A stretch of DNA of 64,000 bases from Rhizobiaceae bacterium (GCA_019635775.1 JAHBYU010000018.1:22293-86292), one strand, 5' to 3'. Positions 45,842 to 54,677 are shown, counted from the stretch's first letter. Notes: generated by a model from the sequence alone, not told the origin. Program-made: numbers and translations.

Positions 45842-46658
45842 GGTGCTGTCAGACTAATGCAAACTCGTCTCAGCGTACGCCAGAATGTCAACCTTCAGGC
45901 CGTGCCGAGTTTCCGCCACTCGGCGAGAGCGGCGGTGCGGCTGGCCTTGAAATGAGCTCGTTTCGAGAGGCTGCGATCCTGATTGAAGTGGTTGGAGACG
46001 GACGAATGCACGGCGACGAACTTCTGCAAACTTCGCATGCGGCGGAAGCGTAACATCGCCCGCTCTCGTCGTCGGAACGGAAGGTGTGAGTTCTCAGCGC
46101 GATTGTTCGCGTGCCGCCCGCACTCCTGTTTGTCCTCGACCCTCATCTCACGCAGCGCAGCGCCGTAGGTACGGAGGCGATCCGTGACGATCGTCTCCGG
46201 CGAGCCATAACGGCGCATCAGCTTGCGCAGAAACCGCATCGCAGCCCGGCGGTCACGGGTCTTCGTCACCACGGATTCGAGCACCTCGCCCTCATGATCA
46301 ACGGCGCGCCAAAGATAGTGCGTGCGGCCGTTGATCTTCACGAAGACCTCGTCCAGGTGCCATCGCCACTGCCGGCCGGTCCGTAGACGTGAGGCTCGCT
46401 GGCGCCTAATCTCAGCGGCGAACAATGGACCGAAGCGGTTCCACCAGAAGCGGACGGTCTCGTGGCTGACGTCGATCCCACGCTCGTGCAGCAGGTCCTC
46501 GACGTTGCGGAGCGACAGCGGGAAGCGAACGTAGAGCATGACAGCCAGTCGGATGATCTCCGGTGACGTCTTGAAGTAGCGGAAAGGCGATCGCTGGGTC
46601 ATACTGGCAGGCTATGGCGGCCCCTGCCCTCCCGGCAACCGGTTCTTCTGACAGCTCC
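45842..46658 (-). mobile_element. IS6-family insertion sequence
   Basis: An element of about 817 bases. The ends are inverted repeats: GGTGCTGTCAGACTAA from 45842 and, on the complement, GGAGCTGTCAGAAGAA ending at 46658. It has one transposase on the minus strand. The eight bases outside each end differ, so no target duplication is left; trbB is interrupted on one side and an unrelated frame on the other. Adjacent deletion or cointegrate resolution, usual for IS6 elements, would explain this. Confidence 0.82.
45895..46602 (-). CDS. IS6-family DDE transposase
   Basis: 235 residues. YFKTSPEIIRLAVMLYVRFPLSLRNVEDLL at the N-terminus, then DDE core residues in WHLDEVFVKINGRTHYLWRAVD, IVTDRLRTYGAAL and RAENSHLPFRRRERAMLRF. 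Length and motifs are complete, so it may be active. It is the only gene of the element at 45842-46658. Confidence 0.93.
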   Translation of the reverse strand: MTQRSPFRYFKTSPEIIRLAVMLYVRFPLSLRNVEDLLHERGIDVSHETVRFWWNRFGPLFAAEIRRQRASRLRTGRQWRWHLDEVFVKINGRTHYLWRAVDHEGEVLESVVTKTRDRRAAMRFLRKLMRRYGSPETIVTDRLRTYGAALREMRVEDKQECGRHANNRAENSHLPFRRRERAMLRFRRMRSLQKFVAVHSSVSNHFNQDRSLSKRAHFKASRTAALAEWRKLGTA

Positions 46659-46943
46659 GGGGGAAGGCCTCCCAACCAAACAAACCCTGTACCAGATATG
46701 TCGCACCGTCGTTACAGCCGGGTCTTGCCGCAGGAAGGACACCGAATGGCGGCGCGGCGACAAGCCGGTATACCCGTAGTCCCCGACCGGCTCACGGCCA
46801 GCAGGCATCGCCCTCTGCGCGATCGTCGGCTCATCGAGTTCCGGAACGGTCGGATTCTCCCGTTCCGAGGAGGCAAAGGGCGGTATATCCTCGTCGCGCA
46901 GCCCCTTGACGGCCCATCCCCCCTCGCGGTGCGCCGGCCCACC
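46659..46943 (-). other. Open reading remnant between the IS6 end and the repeat-domain pseudogene
   Basis: No intact gene. On the minus strand the frame of the neighbouring pseudogene stays open past its TGA for about 95 codons up to the IS end, reading GGWAVKGLRDEDIPPFAS and later GREPVGDYGYTGLSPRR. It has no good start of its own. It may be the rest of a longer protein or the start of another gene, cut by the IS. No family is recognised. Confidence 0.3.
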
Positions 46944-47433
46944 TCACTCCGCTGATACGCAAAATGGCGTGGTAAGCTGGAACGCACCCGTTTCGGAAAC
47001 TTCTGCCAGACCGTCAGCGATAAGTTCTTCGCCGATAGCGCGGAACTCCTCATCGCTGAGCGCAAGGCCGTCGAGGATCTCGTTGATGTTTGAGCGATCG
47101 AGCACAACCGGCTTCCTCGATCACGGCAACTGTGCGATCTTTCGGGGTCCCGGCATGTGCGTTGAGGGGTGCGGAAGGGCAATTTGGCGAGGTGAGCCGG
47201 AACACGCCCATTTCTGAAACATCGGCCAACCCTTCGGCGACGAGTTCCTCGCCGATAACGCGGAACTCCTCATCGCTGAGTCCGAGACCGTCGAGGACTT
47301 CGTTCACGTTCGAGGCATCGAGGACACAACCGGCTTCTTCGATCACAGCCACCGTGCGGTCCTTCGGGGTCTCTGCATGAGCGGCGAGCGGCGCAAACAT
47401 GCAGGCTGCGAGCAGGATATGTGAAAGTTTCAT
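46944..47433 (-). pseudogene. Small exported protein with duplicated domain; second copy frameshifted
   Basis: Starts at ATG 47433 with a signal peptide (MKLSHILLAACMFAPLAAHA). The first unit runs from TPKDRTVAVIEEAGCVLD through LSDEEFRVIGEELVAEGLAD to LTSPNC. A second unit begins with the same TPKDRTVAVIEEAGC, then leaves frame: two bases, probably one GT of a GTGTG run, are missing near 47096. In the shifted frame it continues LDRSNINEILDGLALSDEEF to LTTPFCVSAE and stop at 46944. As it stands the frame ends at 47050. Function unknown; a regulatory dyad lies 112 bases upstream. Confidence 0.7.
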
Positions 47434-47544
47434 CGTCGGCTTCACCTTCCCATGCGCTATGGTTGAAAGGTCTCCACTCGCCGTCACGCGACGGCATTCC
47501 CCAACCCTCGTGCCGGAGCCTATAGCACTGCGCTACGCACTCCG

Positions 47545-47563
47545 CCCCGTTCGTTCAAACGGG
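47545..47563. promoter_or_regulatory. Dyad motif shared with the promoter at 55788 (copy 1)
   Basis: CCCCGTTCGTTCAAACGGG is a near-palindrome almost identical to the perfect dyad at 55788-55807. On the minus strand a TATAGG -10-like box follows 20 bases after it, facing the pseudogene at 46944-47433. This suggests one regulator controls both places. Confidence 0.6.
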
Positions 47564-47608
47564 CTGAAGCCGGCATGAACTGAAAAGCGCCCCCGGCCAC
47601 CTTCGGTA

Positions 47609-48211
47609 TCACGGGAAAGCTGCGGGTGGGGTGGTGTCGAGGCAGGCCGTTAGCCGGAAGATTCCCCGTGGCATGGGGTCACGTTCGGCCCCCGGATCGT
47701 CGGTCAATGCCGGCAAGTGATACCAAAGCGCCGTGTTCAATTCCGGCATCAGCAGCCAAGGTGGGGCCGGCTGCCCCTGTTGCGGCTGCGCCAAGGTAAA
47801 GCCCAGTTCCGCATCCAACGCATAAAAGCGCAGCAGTGACGGCAGTTCATCCATCGGCGCATCCGGCCAGCGGGAACGAAAGGCCTCGATGGTGTTTGCC
47901 GGACCGGTTGCACGCGCATCGGACGCGTAGGGATCGCCGACCGGATTTAGCGTTATGTTTCCCTGCGACGCGGCGACGTCGAATACAAACCAATAGTCGC
48001 GTTGAGGCGCGGTGAGCCGCAGATAGAGATCCGAGGAAAACCCGGCCCTCGTCCGTGCCGGGACGAGCGTGATGGCATACTCGTCGCCCTCGGTCGCCAA
48101 TGTATAGACAGCGCGTTCTGCTGGACAGCCCGCCAATGCGATCTCAGATTGGGCCGCCGCTGCCGCGGGGAAGATCAACGCAGCCAACAGAGTGGCGAGA
48201 TATCGTTTCAT
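47609..48211 (-). CDS. Exported protein of unknown function, last gene of the vWA operon
   Basis: 200 residues with a signal peptide (LATLLAALIFPAAAAAQ). The mature part has two Cys (ALAGCPAERAVYTL and FRLTACLDT, likely one disulfide) and is mainly beta-like, with YAITLVPARTRAGFSSDLYLRLTAPQRDYWFVFDV. I recognise no family. It follows the 48220 gene after eight bases and ends the run of eleven minus-strand genes. Confidence 0.7.
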   Translation of the reverse strand: MKRYLATLLAALIFPAAAAAQSEIALAGCPAERAVYTLATEGDEYAITLVPARTRAGFSSDLYLRLTAPQRDYWFVFDVAASQGNITLNPVGDPYASDARATGPANTIEAFRSRWPDAPMDELPSLLRFYALDAELGFTLAQPQQGQPAPPWLLMPELNTALWYHLPALTDDPGAERDPMPRGIFRLTACLDTTPPAAFP

Positions 48212-48219
48212 AATGCCTC

Positions 48220-48810
48220 CTATTCGCCGGCCCGGTTCAGCCAGACCACACGCCGCGCGACGACATACTGGCCCTGGGCGGCACCCTCGATCTCAAGGAT
48301 GGCGTAGATCGTGTCCATATCGACGGGCAGCATGCGCAGCGTCATGTCCATGACCGACCCCGCCATGGCCACATGGCTCTGACCGATGAGACGGGGCAGG
48401 TCCTCCTGATCGCAGTCTCCGGCCCACGCCAGCACGGCTTCGTCCGGCGTCAGTGCCGGCTCGGGGATCTCGGGATGGTTGGCCTCGATCACCCAACGGC
48501 CTTCGTCGGCCAGGGTGATAGCCATCGGCTCGGTCATCTCCGCATGGTCGAGCAGCAGATCCTCGCCCAATACCCAGATCGACATGGTCTCTGTTTCGGG
48601 GGAAGGCTCCATAGGGATGACCATCCTGCCGGCATGGACGTAGCCGGACAGGTGGTCAACGCGCCAGTCACCCACGAAGTGTTCCCGCAGCCCCTGCCAC
48701 GTTGCCGGCGAGGACGTTCCGCAAAGGCCCGAAATGTCGCCCGCGCGCTGCGCCAGCGCGGGAACGGCGGCGCAGGACAAAATGGCTGTCAAAACGATGA
48801 CCGGTCTCAT
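48220..48810 (-). CDS. Exported protein of unknown function
   Basis: 196 residues with signal peptide (VIVLTAILSCAAVPALA). The mature protein starts QRAGDISGLCGTSSPATWQG and has a second Cys in WAGDCDQEDLPRL; both may pair. Predicted beta-rich with a YAILEIEGAAQGQYVVARRVV ending. No family recognised. It is co-directional and 9 to 27 bases from its neighbours. Confidence 0.68.
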   Translation of the reverse strand: MRPVIVLTAILSCAAVPALAQRAGDISGLCGTSSPATWQGLREHFVGDWRVDHLSGYVHAGRMVIPMEPSPETETMSIWVLGEDLLLDHAEMTEPMAITLADEGRWVIEANHPEIPEPALTPDEAVLAWAGDCDQEDLPRLIGQSHVAMAGSVMDMTLRMLPVDMDTIYAILEIEGAAQGQYVVARRVVWLNRAGE

Positions 48811-48837
48811 TGGATTTGTCCTCCCTGCCGCAGAACG

Positions 48838-49323
48838 CTAGTGCCCGGTAGCAGTGATCCGGCCTCCATCCACATCCAGAACCAGCATTTGTCGTTCGCC
48901 GGCAGTTCGGCCTGACATCGGGTAGGCCATCAGACCTGCCTTGATCACGCCGGTGAAGTGAAGTGAACCGTCATTGTCGTGGTCGATGTCGAGCATTGCC
49001 TGGCCCCCGGCCTCGCTTGACAGTCCAAGAGCGGGATTTCCGTCTTCGTCCTCGAGCCGCAGTTCGAGAAGACTTGTGGTCCCATCGGCCACCATCACCA
49101 TCAACCGAACGGAACCGATGCCCGATGGCACCTCCTGCGGTTCGGCAAGAATCCGCAGAGAGCCAATGCCTTCGCTCTCGAAATGGTATTCTGACCGCTC
49201 GGCGTCGATCCGCCATGAAACAGGCGTCTCTTCCAGAAACCCAGTCATATCCCCACCCGGCTGATCGGCCAACACAGGCGCGGACAGGCAGATCGCAATT
49301 AGGGAAAGCGCCGCGGTCCTCAC
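48838..49323 (-). CDS. Small exported protein, PGG-type paralogue
   Basis: 161 residues; signal peptide MRTAALSLIAICLSAPVLA, then DQPGGDMTGFLEETPVSWRI. The mature start (D/E)(Q/E)PGG followed by a TG(x)n strand is shared with the products of 49320-49814 and 55252-55731, so the three are probably paralogues of one beta-sandwich-like family. Start overlaps the upstream stop by four bases. Function unknown. Confidence 0.68.
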   Translation of the reverse strand: MRTAALSLIAICLSAPVLADQPGGDMTGFLEETPVSWRIDAERSEYHFESEGIGSLRILAEPQEVPSGIGSVRLMVMVADGTTSLLELRLEDEDGNPALGLSSEAGGQAMLDIDHDNDGSLHFTGVIKAGLMAYPMSGRTAGERQMLVLDVDGGRITATGH

Positions 49324-49814
49324 TGCAACTCACCCAATACGGCTTCAAACGTCAGGCTAACGCTGAGAGTATCGTCGGGATCAGGATTTCGAAGGGCAAT
49401 CCGGTCCACACTGGTTAGAACACCTTCCACCTGGCCCGCGATGGCCAGCACACCGCCTTGGTGCGAGGCGCTCGTAATTGTCAGGGAGAGTTCATCGTCC
49501 AGGTCCGCACGGTAAATGCGATACGGATCGGTATCGAGAATTGGGATATCGATTTCTGCGGAAAAGAAGTCACCATCGAGATCGCCAATCCACTCTGCGC
49601 CGAGGGACAAGCTGCCCAGGCCGCGCTCTCTCAGTGCCGGTGCTTGAAAATAGATCGAAAAACTTGAAGACGTGAAGTCGGACTGCTCTGTCCAGACCGA
49701 CAGTTCTATCTCTTCGCCTGCGATCGTCCCTGACGCCGCTCCCCCCGGTTCTGCAGCGATGACGGGTACGACAAGGGCGAGAAAGCCAAATGCAGCGATG
49801 GCTGATCTGAGCAT
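49320..49814 (-). CDS. Small exported protein, PGG-type paralogue
   Basis: 164 residues from ATG 49814 (a longer frame to 49856 would break the signal peptide). Signal SAIAAFGFLALVVPVIA, mature start AEPGGAASGTIAGEEIELSVW, end LSVSLTFEAVLGELQ. The end resembles VTFSFDTRLEELD of the gene at 55252. Rich in Asp and Ser, beta-like. It lies 38 bases after the vWA gene. Confidence 0.68.
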   Translation of the reverse strand: MLRSAIAAFGFLALVVPVIAAEPGGAASGTIAGEEIELSVWTEQSDFTSSSFSIYFQAPALRERGLGSLSLGAEWIGDLDGDFFSAEIDIPILDTDPYRIYRADLDDELSLTITSASHQGGVLAIAGQVEGVLTSVDRIALRNPDPDDTLSVSLTFEAVLGELQ

Positions 49815-49852
49815 GGTCGTGAGTACTCCCGATTCATTGTAATTGTCGCAGA

Positions 49853-52153
49853 TCATTCACCGAGCGTGATCATCGCGCGTCCGAGAACGCTCTGACTTTG
49901 AAGGTCGAGAAACCGCACTTCGTATTGTCCCGGCTCGTCCGGGAGCTTGATTACCGTTTCGGTTTCGTCGCCCACGTGATGGACTGTAATCCAGGTAAAG
50001 TCGGGCGCATCAGCTCGTGCCAGCGCCACGCGCCGGTCGGCATCGCCAGCTTCGATTGTCCACGAAACTGTAACGATATCGCCCGGCCTTGCTGTACCAG
50101 GAACCATAAGCCCGGCACCCTCGTCTATCGGCGCATCCGCCGCCAGCACCTCGAGCGGTCGCCGGGCCATGACCCGATCGCCGCGGTCCAAATGGTAGCG
50201 GATTTCATAGGCACCAGGCTCCGCGGGTGCAGTGAACGTGGCCTGATCTTCGTCCTGAATACGGCGATAGCCACTTTGCTCGCCGTCCGGTGTGCCGCCG
50301 GGAACGATGGCTATGTAGTCGCGCGGATGTATGGCACCGGTCCAGGATAGCGTGATCTCGGCGCCGGCCCGCGCCCTGTCCGGTCCGTCAAGCGAAACAT
50401 TACCATCCATCACCTCGACCGGGGTGCGGGCGAGCACGCGATCCCCCGCGTCCAATTGCAGGCGCACCTCATAGAGGCCAGGCTCGGCAGGCGCGCGAAG
50501 CTCGCCTTCGCTCCGATCTTGCATGCGATCGTAGTCGGCATAGGTGCCGTCCGCCGAGCCGGCGGGAACGATCGTGACGTAGTCGCGCGGGTGCAGGCCC
50601 TCACCCTGCCAGGTGACCGGGAACGCCGAACCGACAACGACCTGGGCCGACGCGGAAACCGTGACCTCTGCATCGACCACCTCGACCGGGGTGCGGGCGA
50701 GCACGCGGTCCCCCACGTCCAATTGCAGGCGCACTTCGTAGAGGCCAGGCTCGGCAGGCGCCCGCAGCTCGCCCTCGCTCCGACCTTGCATGCGATCGTA
50801 GTCGGCATAGGTGCCGTCCGCCGAACCGGCGGGAACGATTGTCACGTAGTCGCGCGGGTGCAGGCCCTCGCCCTGCCAGGTGACCGGGAATGCCGACCCG
50901 ACAACGACCTGGGCGGGTGCGGAGACCGTGACGTCGGCATCAACCACCTCGACCGGGGTGCGGGCGAGCACGCGGTCCCCCGCGTCCAATTGCAGACGCA
51001 CTTCGTAGAGACCGGGCTCGGCAGGTGCACGAAGCTCGCCTTCGGTACGGTTCTCCAGCCGGTCATAGTCCGCATAGGCTCCGTCTTCGGCGTCGGCGGG
51101 GACAATTGTCACATAATCACGCGGAGCCAGACCCTCACCTTCCCAGCTCACCGTAAACGCGGAGCCAACCAAGGTTTGTGCAGGGCCGAAGACCTGGGCG
51201 GTGGGCTGTTGCGACGTGATGGGCGGGAAAATGGCGTGGACATTGCGCGCGCTGTCCAACGCCAAACTGGCCTCGGTCTGCGAGAAGTCGTCCTGCGCCG
51301 TCGAATGGACCGTCACGATATAGTCGCCGAACGGCAGATCCGTGATGAAGGGGTTTGCGGTGCCGGTCTGCACCATGTTGAACGAAGTATCGGATATCTC
51401 CCAGATCACCTCGCCGGACAGAAGCGGAAGCTCCAGTGGCGCTGCTGGCCGCTCCCAGATGGTCTCGTCGCCGATCTCCTCGCCTCCGAGATTTGCGGTG
51501 AAGGTGAAACTCCCTGAGGCCGGCGCGGCAGTGACCTCGCGCAAGGCTTGGTTGAGTTCCTGGGCATTGTCGGCAGTCAGGAAGCGGCCGCCGGTTTCCT
51601 CGGCGATGCATTGCATCTGCAACAGGGCGTCGGCTTCGCCCCGCACATCGAAGCCAATGACATGGGCGGTAAAATCTACGCCCGCTTCTTCCAATGCGCG
51701 GGCGGCGGCGCAGGGATCAGGATTGCAGGTCTCGATCCCATCGGAAACCAGGATCACCGTCGCCGCCTGTTCGGTGTGGCGCAACGCCTGAGCCGCGGTG
51801 ACGACGGCATCGGTCATCGGGGTCATGCCCCGCGGGTTCAACCCTTCAACGATGCCGGCGATCTCTGCCGCAGTGCCGGGCGCGGGTTCGACCAAGGTTT
51901 CGATATCCGCGCATTGCCCGCGCTCGCGATGGCCATAGGTGACGAAACCGAGATTCTGATCGGCGGGGAAATCCGACACAATGTCCCCGACGACATCGCG
52001 CGCGATGGTGATTTTGTTTATCCCATCGATCTGCCCCCACATCGACCCCGAGGCGTCCAAAACAAGGATCGTGCTGGGGCGCTCCTGGGCAAGCGCCGCC
52101 GGCGCAAGGGCGGATGTCAGGGCGATAAGCCCGGCGGTCACAAGAGATCTCAT
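49853..52153 (-). CDS. Exported von Willebrand factor A protein with five Ig-like repeats
   Basis: 766 residues from ATG 52153; the longer frame to 52249 lacks a signal. Signal VTAGLIALTSALAPAALA, then a vWA domain (about 25-210) with a complete MIDAS: DASGSM, the Thr of GMTPMTDAV and the Asp of LVSDGIETC. A linker domain follows, then five repeats of about 89 residues with the core PRDYVTIVPAGSADG and APAEPGLYEVRLQLD; the middle ones are nearly identical, the last is diverged. A metal-dependent protein-binding role in the periplasm or cell surface is likely. It overlaps the membrane protein gene at 52150. Confidence 0.85.
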   Translation of the reverse strand: MRSLVTAGLIALTSALAPAALAQERPSTILVLDASGSMWGQIDGINKITIARDVVGDIVSDFPADQNLGFVTYGHRERGQCADIETLVEPAPGTAAEIAGIVEGLNPRGMTPMTDAVVTAAQALRHTEQAATVILVSDGIETCNPDPCAAARALEEAGVDFTAHVIGFDVRGEADALLQMQCIAEETGGRFLTADNAQELNQALREVTAAPASGSFTFTANLGGEEIGDETIWERPAAPLELPLLSGEVIWEISDTSFNMVQTGTANPFITDLPFGDYIVTVHSTAQDDFSQTEASLALDSARNVHAIFPPITSQQPTAQVFGPAQTLVGSAFTVSWEGEGLAPRDYVTIVPADAEDGAYADYDRLENRTEGELRAPAEPGLYEVRLQLDAGDRVLARTPVEVVDADVTVSAPAQVVVGSAFPVTWQGEGLHPRDYVTIVPAGSADGTYADYDRMQGRSEGELRAPAEPGLYEVRLQLDVGDRVLARTPVEVVDAEVTVSASAQVVVGSAFPVTWQGEGLHPRDYVTIVPAGSADGTYADYDRMQDRSEGELRAPAEPGLYEVRLQLDAGDRVLARTPVEVMDGNVSLDGPDRARAGAEITLSWTGAIHPRDYIAIVPGGTPDGEQSGYRRIQDEDQATFTAPAEPGAYEIRYHLDRGDRVMARRPLEVLAADAPIDEGAGLMVPGTARPGDIVTVSWTIEAGDADRRVALARADAPDFTWITVHHVGDETETVIKLPDEPGQYEVRFLDLQSQSVLGRAMITLGE
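50406..51180 (-). repeat. 267-bp in-frame tandem repeats inside the vWA gene
   Basis: Segments starting near 50441, 50707 and 50974 repeat with a 267-base period (for example GTCCAATTGCAG recurs at each). The units are nearly identical at DNA level, which means recent duplication or gene conversion, and they code for the Ig-like units of the vWA protein. Repeat number may vary between strains. Confidence 0.85.
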
Positions 52154-53121
52154 GCGGCTTCTCCATCGCGCGCTGTCCCGAAGCGGGCACCGGCGCGCTC
52201 TTTCAGCTTGCGGAAATGTGAGGACATCTGCTCCAGCCGCGCATCCCACTCAGGGTCGGGCTCCTGGCCATCGGTGATCCTGAAATAGACCTGCATCAGG
52301 CAGGTGACGGCGAAGGGCTCGAGAAAGGCAGCCTTGACGCTCCAGGCGAACAGCAACGCGAAAACGAAGCCGCCCGCCGACCAGGCGCCGGGCATGACGT
52401 AGACCAGTGCCGCTGCCGGGGCGAGCATCACGAGGAAGATCAGGAAGGCGAGACCATAGGTGAAGAGCGTCAGCCAGGCGGCGTTCCGGAGCATCGCCTT
52501 CCAGTTCTGGCCATATAGCACCAGCGCCTCGCGTGCGGATCCCCAGGGATCGGTCGAGCGGGTGCGGATGGCATGGGCGAGGATCACCTCATCGATGAAG
52601 CCCACCGCCACGCGCAGGAAGGCCTGCACAATGCCCATCAAATGCCGGACATAGGGGATCGGCAGGATGGACAATACACCGCGCACAAGGCCGATGACGG
52701 CGCGAATGACTCCCTTGACCAGTTGGTCCAGCGCGAAGAGCAGTGAGGCCTGGCCGAAGCGCCCCTTCACCACGGCCGTTGCATGGGCGATCTGGCCGCG
52801 TCCTTCCGGCAGGGGCTTGCCGTCAATCAGTTCGACAAGAACCGCGACATGGCCTGCCTTGACGATGTAGAGAATGTATTCCCGAAGCCAGTACATTACA
52901 GCGCCGGTCAGGCCAAAGCCGGCAATGCCGCCCCAAGCCATCGCGGTCGCGCGGAACTCGTCATCCCCGAAGGCGCCAACGCCCCAGCCGACCCCGATAC
53001 CGGCGCCGGTGGCCAGAATATAGGCCAGTGTGATTCCGAAATAGACGGCGGCACGCAGGAGCACGAAAGGCAATGTTCGGCCCAACAGTCCGAGAGCTTG
53101 TCCGATATTGAAATCCCACAT
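52150..53121 (-). CDS. Polytopic membrane protein of unknown function
   Basis: 323 residues with about five to six hydrophobic helices (RTLPFVLLRAAVYFGITLAYILAT; AWGGIAGFGLTGAVMYWL; LTLFTYGLAFLIFLVMLAPAAALVYVM and others) and a charged C-terminal tail (MSSHFRKLKERAGARFG). No family recognised. The stop overlaps the vWA start by four bases, so the two are coupled and probably act together at the inner membrane. Confidence 0.72.
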   Translation of the reverse strand: MWDFNIGQALGLLGRTLPFVLLRAAVYFGITLAYILATGAGIGVGWGVGAFGDDEFRATAMAWGGIAGFGLTGAVMYWLREYILYIVKAGHVAVLVELIDGKPLPEGRGQIAHATAVVKGRFGQASLLFALDQLVKGVIRAVIGLVRGVLSILPIPYVRHLMGIVQAFLRVAVGFIDEVILAHAIRTRSTDPWGSAREALVLYGQNWKAMLRNAAWLTLFTYGLAFLIFLVMLAPAAALVYVMPGAWSAGGFVFALLFAWSVKAAFLEPFAVTCLMQVYFRITDGQEPDPEWDARLEQMSSHFRKLKERAGARFGTARDGEAA

Positions 53122-53144
53122 GGCTCCGGTTCCTTTTGGGGCAA

Positions 53145-53669
53145 TCAGCTTGAAGGTTGAGATGCGGGGGCAGTCTGTTCGCCCCCGAAATGGCGTCGCA
53201 GCCAGGCATTGATGTCATTGGCGACCTGCCCAGGTCCATCGCCCGATACGCCCCAACGTGACAACGGAACCCGTGTTGCCGGGCGGGTGTTGCGAAAAAC
53301 CAGAACCACCTTCGAGGTGCTGCGGTCCTCTCGCGAGGTATGGCTGCGGTCAAGTTCGGCACTGTCGAGCGCCTCGAGCGGATAGTCCCGCTGACGCGTG
53401 CCGAGGCGCGATGTCCGGATGATGCTGACCAACCCCGACCCTGCGTCCAACCTGAGCCGTGTGCGCTCGGACAGGGCGATATATCCCGCGAGAAAGGCCC
53501 CGTTCAGCCCGACCAGCAGCACCAGCGCGGTCAGGATTTCTCCCCCGATCAGATTGGCCAGCCCGATCAGGGTGATCGGCAGGACAGGCAGTATGACGAA
53601 CCACAGGATAAAGCGCGGTATCGCCAGTTCCAGTTCCAGTCGTTCGGGCGTATTCGTCTCAATACTCAT
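53145..53669 (-). CDS. Membrane-anchored protein with PH-like cytoplasmic domain
   Basis: 174 residues from ATG 53669. Two N-terminal helices (FILWFVILPVLPITLIGLANLI and ILTALVLLVGLNGAFLAGYIAL) are followed by a soluble domain with LRLDAGSGLVSIIRTSRLG and YPLEALDSAELDRS, the strand pattern of bacterial PH-like (bPH2/DUF304-style) domains. The layout is the same as in the next upstream gene, so both may be paralogues. Overlaps that gene by four bases. Confidence 0.65.
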   Translation of the reverse strand: MSIETNTPERLELELAIPRFILWFVILPVLPITLIGLANLIGGEILTALVLLVGLNGAFLAGYIALSERTRLRLDAGSGLVSIIRTSRLGTRQRDYPLEALDSAELDRSHTSREDRSTSKVVLVFRNTRPATRVPLSRWGVSGDGPGQVANDINAWLRRHFGGEQTAPASQPSS

Positions 53670-54193
53670 GACGGGTTTCCCTTTCCCTGGCGGGAAAGCC
53701 AGCCATTGACGACGCCCGTCAGATGCGCCACCTCTTCGGGATCCGGGCGGAACATGGGCACTATGATCTCGCGCCGCTCTGGTCCCGATCCGCAAATCAG
53801 CACCAGCCGGGTCTCATCGTTTCCTGCCGCCGTGCCATAGTGCGCGATGCTTTCCAGCTTGTGCAGGTCCGAGAGTGCGAATGTCTCTTCACGCCGCCCG
53901 CGCAATGTGGTCACACGCAGCCGGACAAGACCGGCATGCCTGTCCAGGCTCAGTTGAGTCAGCTGCACCAACTCGTGCATGTAGAGCCAACCGATCAGGC
54001 CCACCACGGCAAGCACGATGATCCCCGTTCCGGTCGCACCATCCCCGATGGCTGCCAGGCCCGCCGCGATCGCCACCAATATCACCGCCGCAGCAATCAC
54101 CGCCCGCCGGACCGGACGATTCTCGATCTCCAGCACGCTGTCGGAGATTTGCGTCACGCGCAGCGGATCAGCCAGAAACTCGGCCAGTGTCAT
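53666..54193 (-). CDS. Membrane-anchored protein with PH-like domain (paralogue)
   Basis: 175 residues from ATG 54193. Two helices (VIAAAVILVAIAAGLAAIG and GIIVLAVVGLIGWLYMHELV), then LSLDRHAGLVRLRVTTLRGRREETFALSDLHKLESI, resembling the corresponding part of the 53145 product. C-terminal VNGWLSRQGKG also parallels INAWLRRHFGG there. Function unknown. Overlaps both neighbours by four bases. Confidence 0.65.
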   Translation of the reverse strand: MTLAEFLADPLRVTQISDSVLEIENRPVRRAVIAAAVILVAIAAGLAAIGDGATGTGIIVLAVVGLIGWLYMHELVQLTQLSLDRHAGLVRLRVTTLRGRREETFALSDLHKLESIAHYGTAAGNDETRLVLICGSGPERREIIVPMFRPDPEEVAHLTGVVNGWLSRQGKGNPS

Positions 54194-54675
54194 GGGCCTG
54201 CACCCAACGACGTGTCGATCCGCCCCTCGACGTCGCGACAGTCGTCCGGGGCATCCCGGCGGCATAGGGTTGCCGCAAAGCTGGCCTGGATGCGGCCTTC
54301 ATCCTCAAGATCCAGCAGGTCGATCGACATCTGCGGCGGCTCTTCCTCGCTTTCCCAGACCGCGCCCGCCATCGCCCCGCGATCGGGCCGCATGTCGATG
54401 GTCAGACCGGCGGGCGGCGTATCTCCGGAAGGCTTGCCGTGAAAGATCAGGCCGATAGAAATGCTGCCGTCACCAAGTGCATGCAGTTCGATCATGGTCA
54501 GCGGGCCGATATCGGTGATCTGCACCATCGCCGAGCCATCATCCTGACGCATCACCTGCCAGTTCAGTTCTTCACCGTCCAAGTTTGCCCCGATCTCGCC
54601 GATGGCGTCCAATGCACCAGCGGGGGTTGCGATTCCGAGGGCCAGGACAAGCGGGACAAGCACCTTCATTGGCAT
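54190..54675 (-). CDS. Small exported protein of unknown function
   Basis: 161 residues (start at 54675 or Met3 at 54669). Signal VLVPLVLALGIATPAGA, then IGEIGANLDGEELNWQV and two Cys close together near the end (TLCRRDAPDDCRDVEG). The strand after the signal resembles the PGG-type proteins of the same operon but lacks PGG. No known family. Confidence 0.65.
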   Translation of the reverse strand: MPMKVLVPLVLALGIATPAGALDAIGEIGANLDGEELNWQVMRQDDGSAMVQITDIGPLTMIELHALGDGSISIGLIFHGKPSGDTPPAGLTIDMRPDRGAMAGAVWESEEEPPQMSIDLLDLEDEGRIQASFAATLCRRDAPDDCRDVEGRIDTSLGAGP

Positions 54676-54677
54676 TC

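Noticed and set aside
50406-51180. CRISPR-like array
   Set aside because: The 267-base repeats are in frame within a coding gene and have no spacers.
52150-52249. N-terminal extension of the vWA gene to 52249
   Set aside because: It would bury the signal peptide that begins at ATG 52153.
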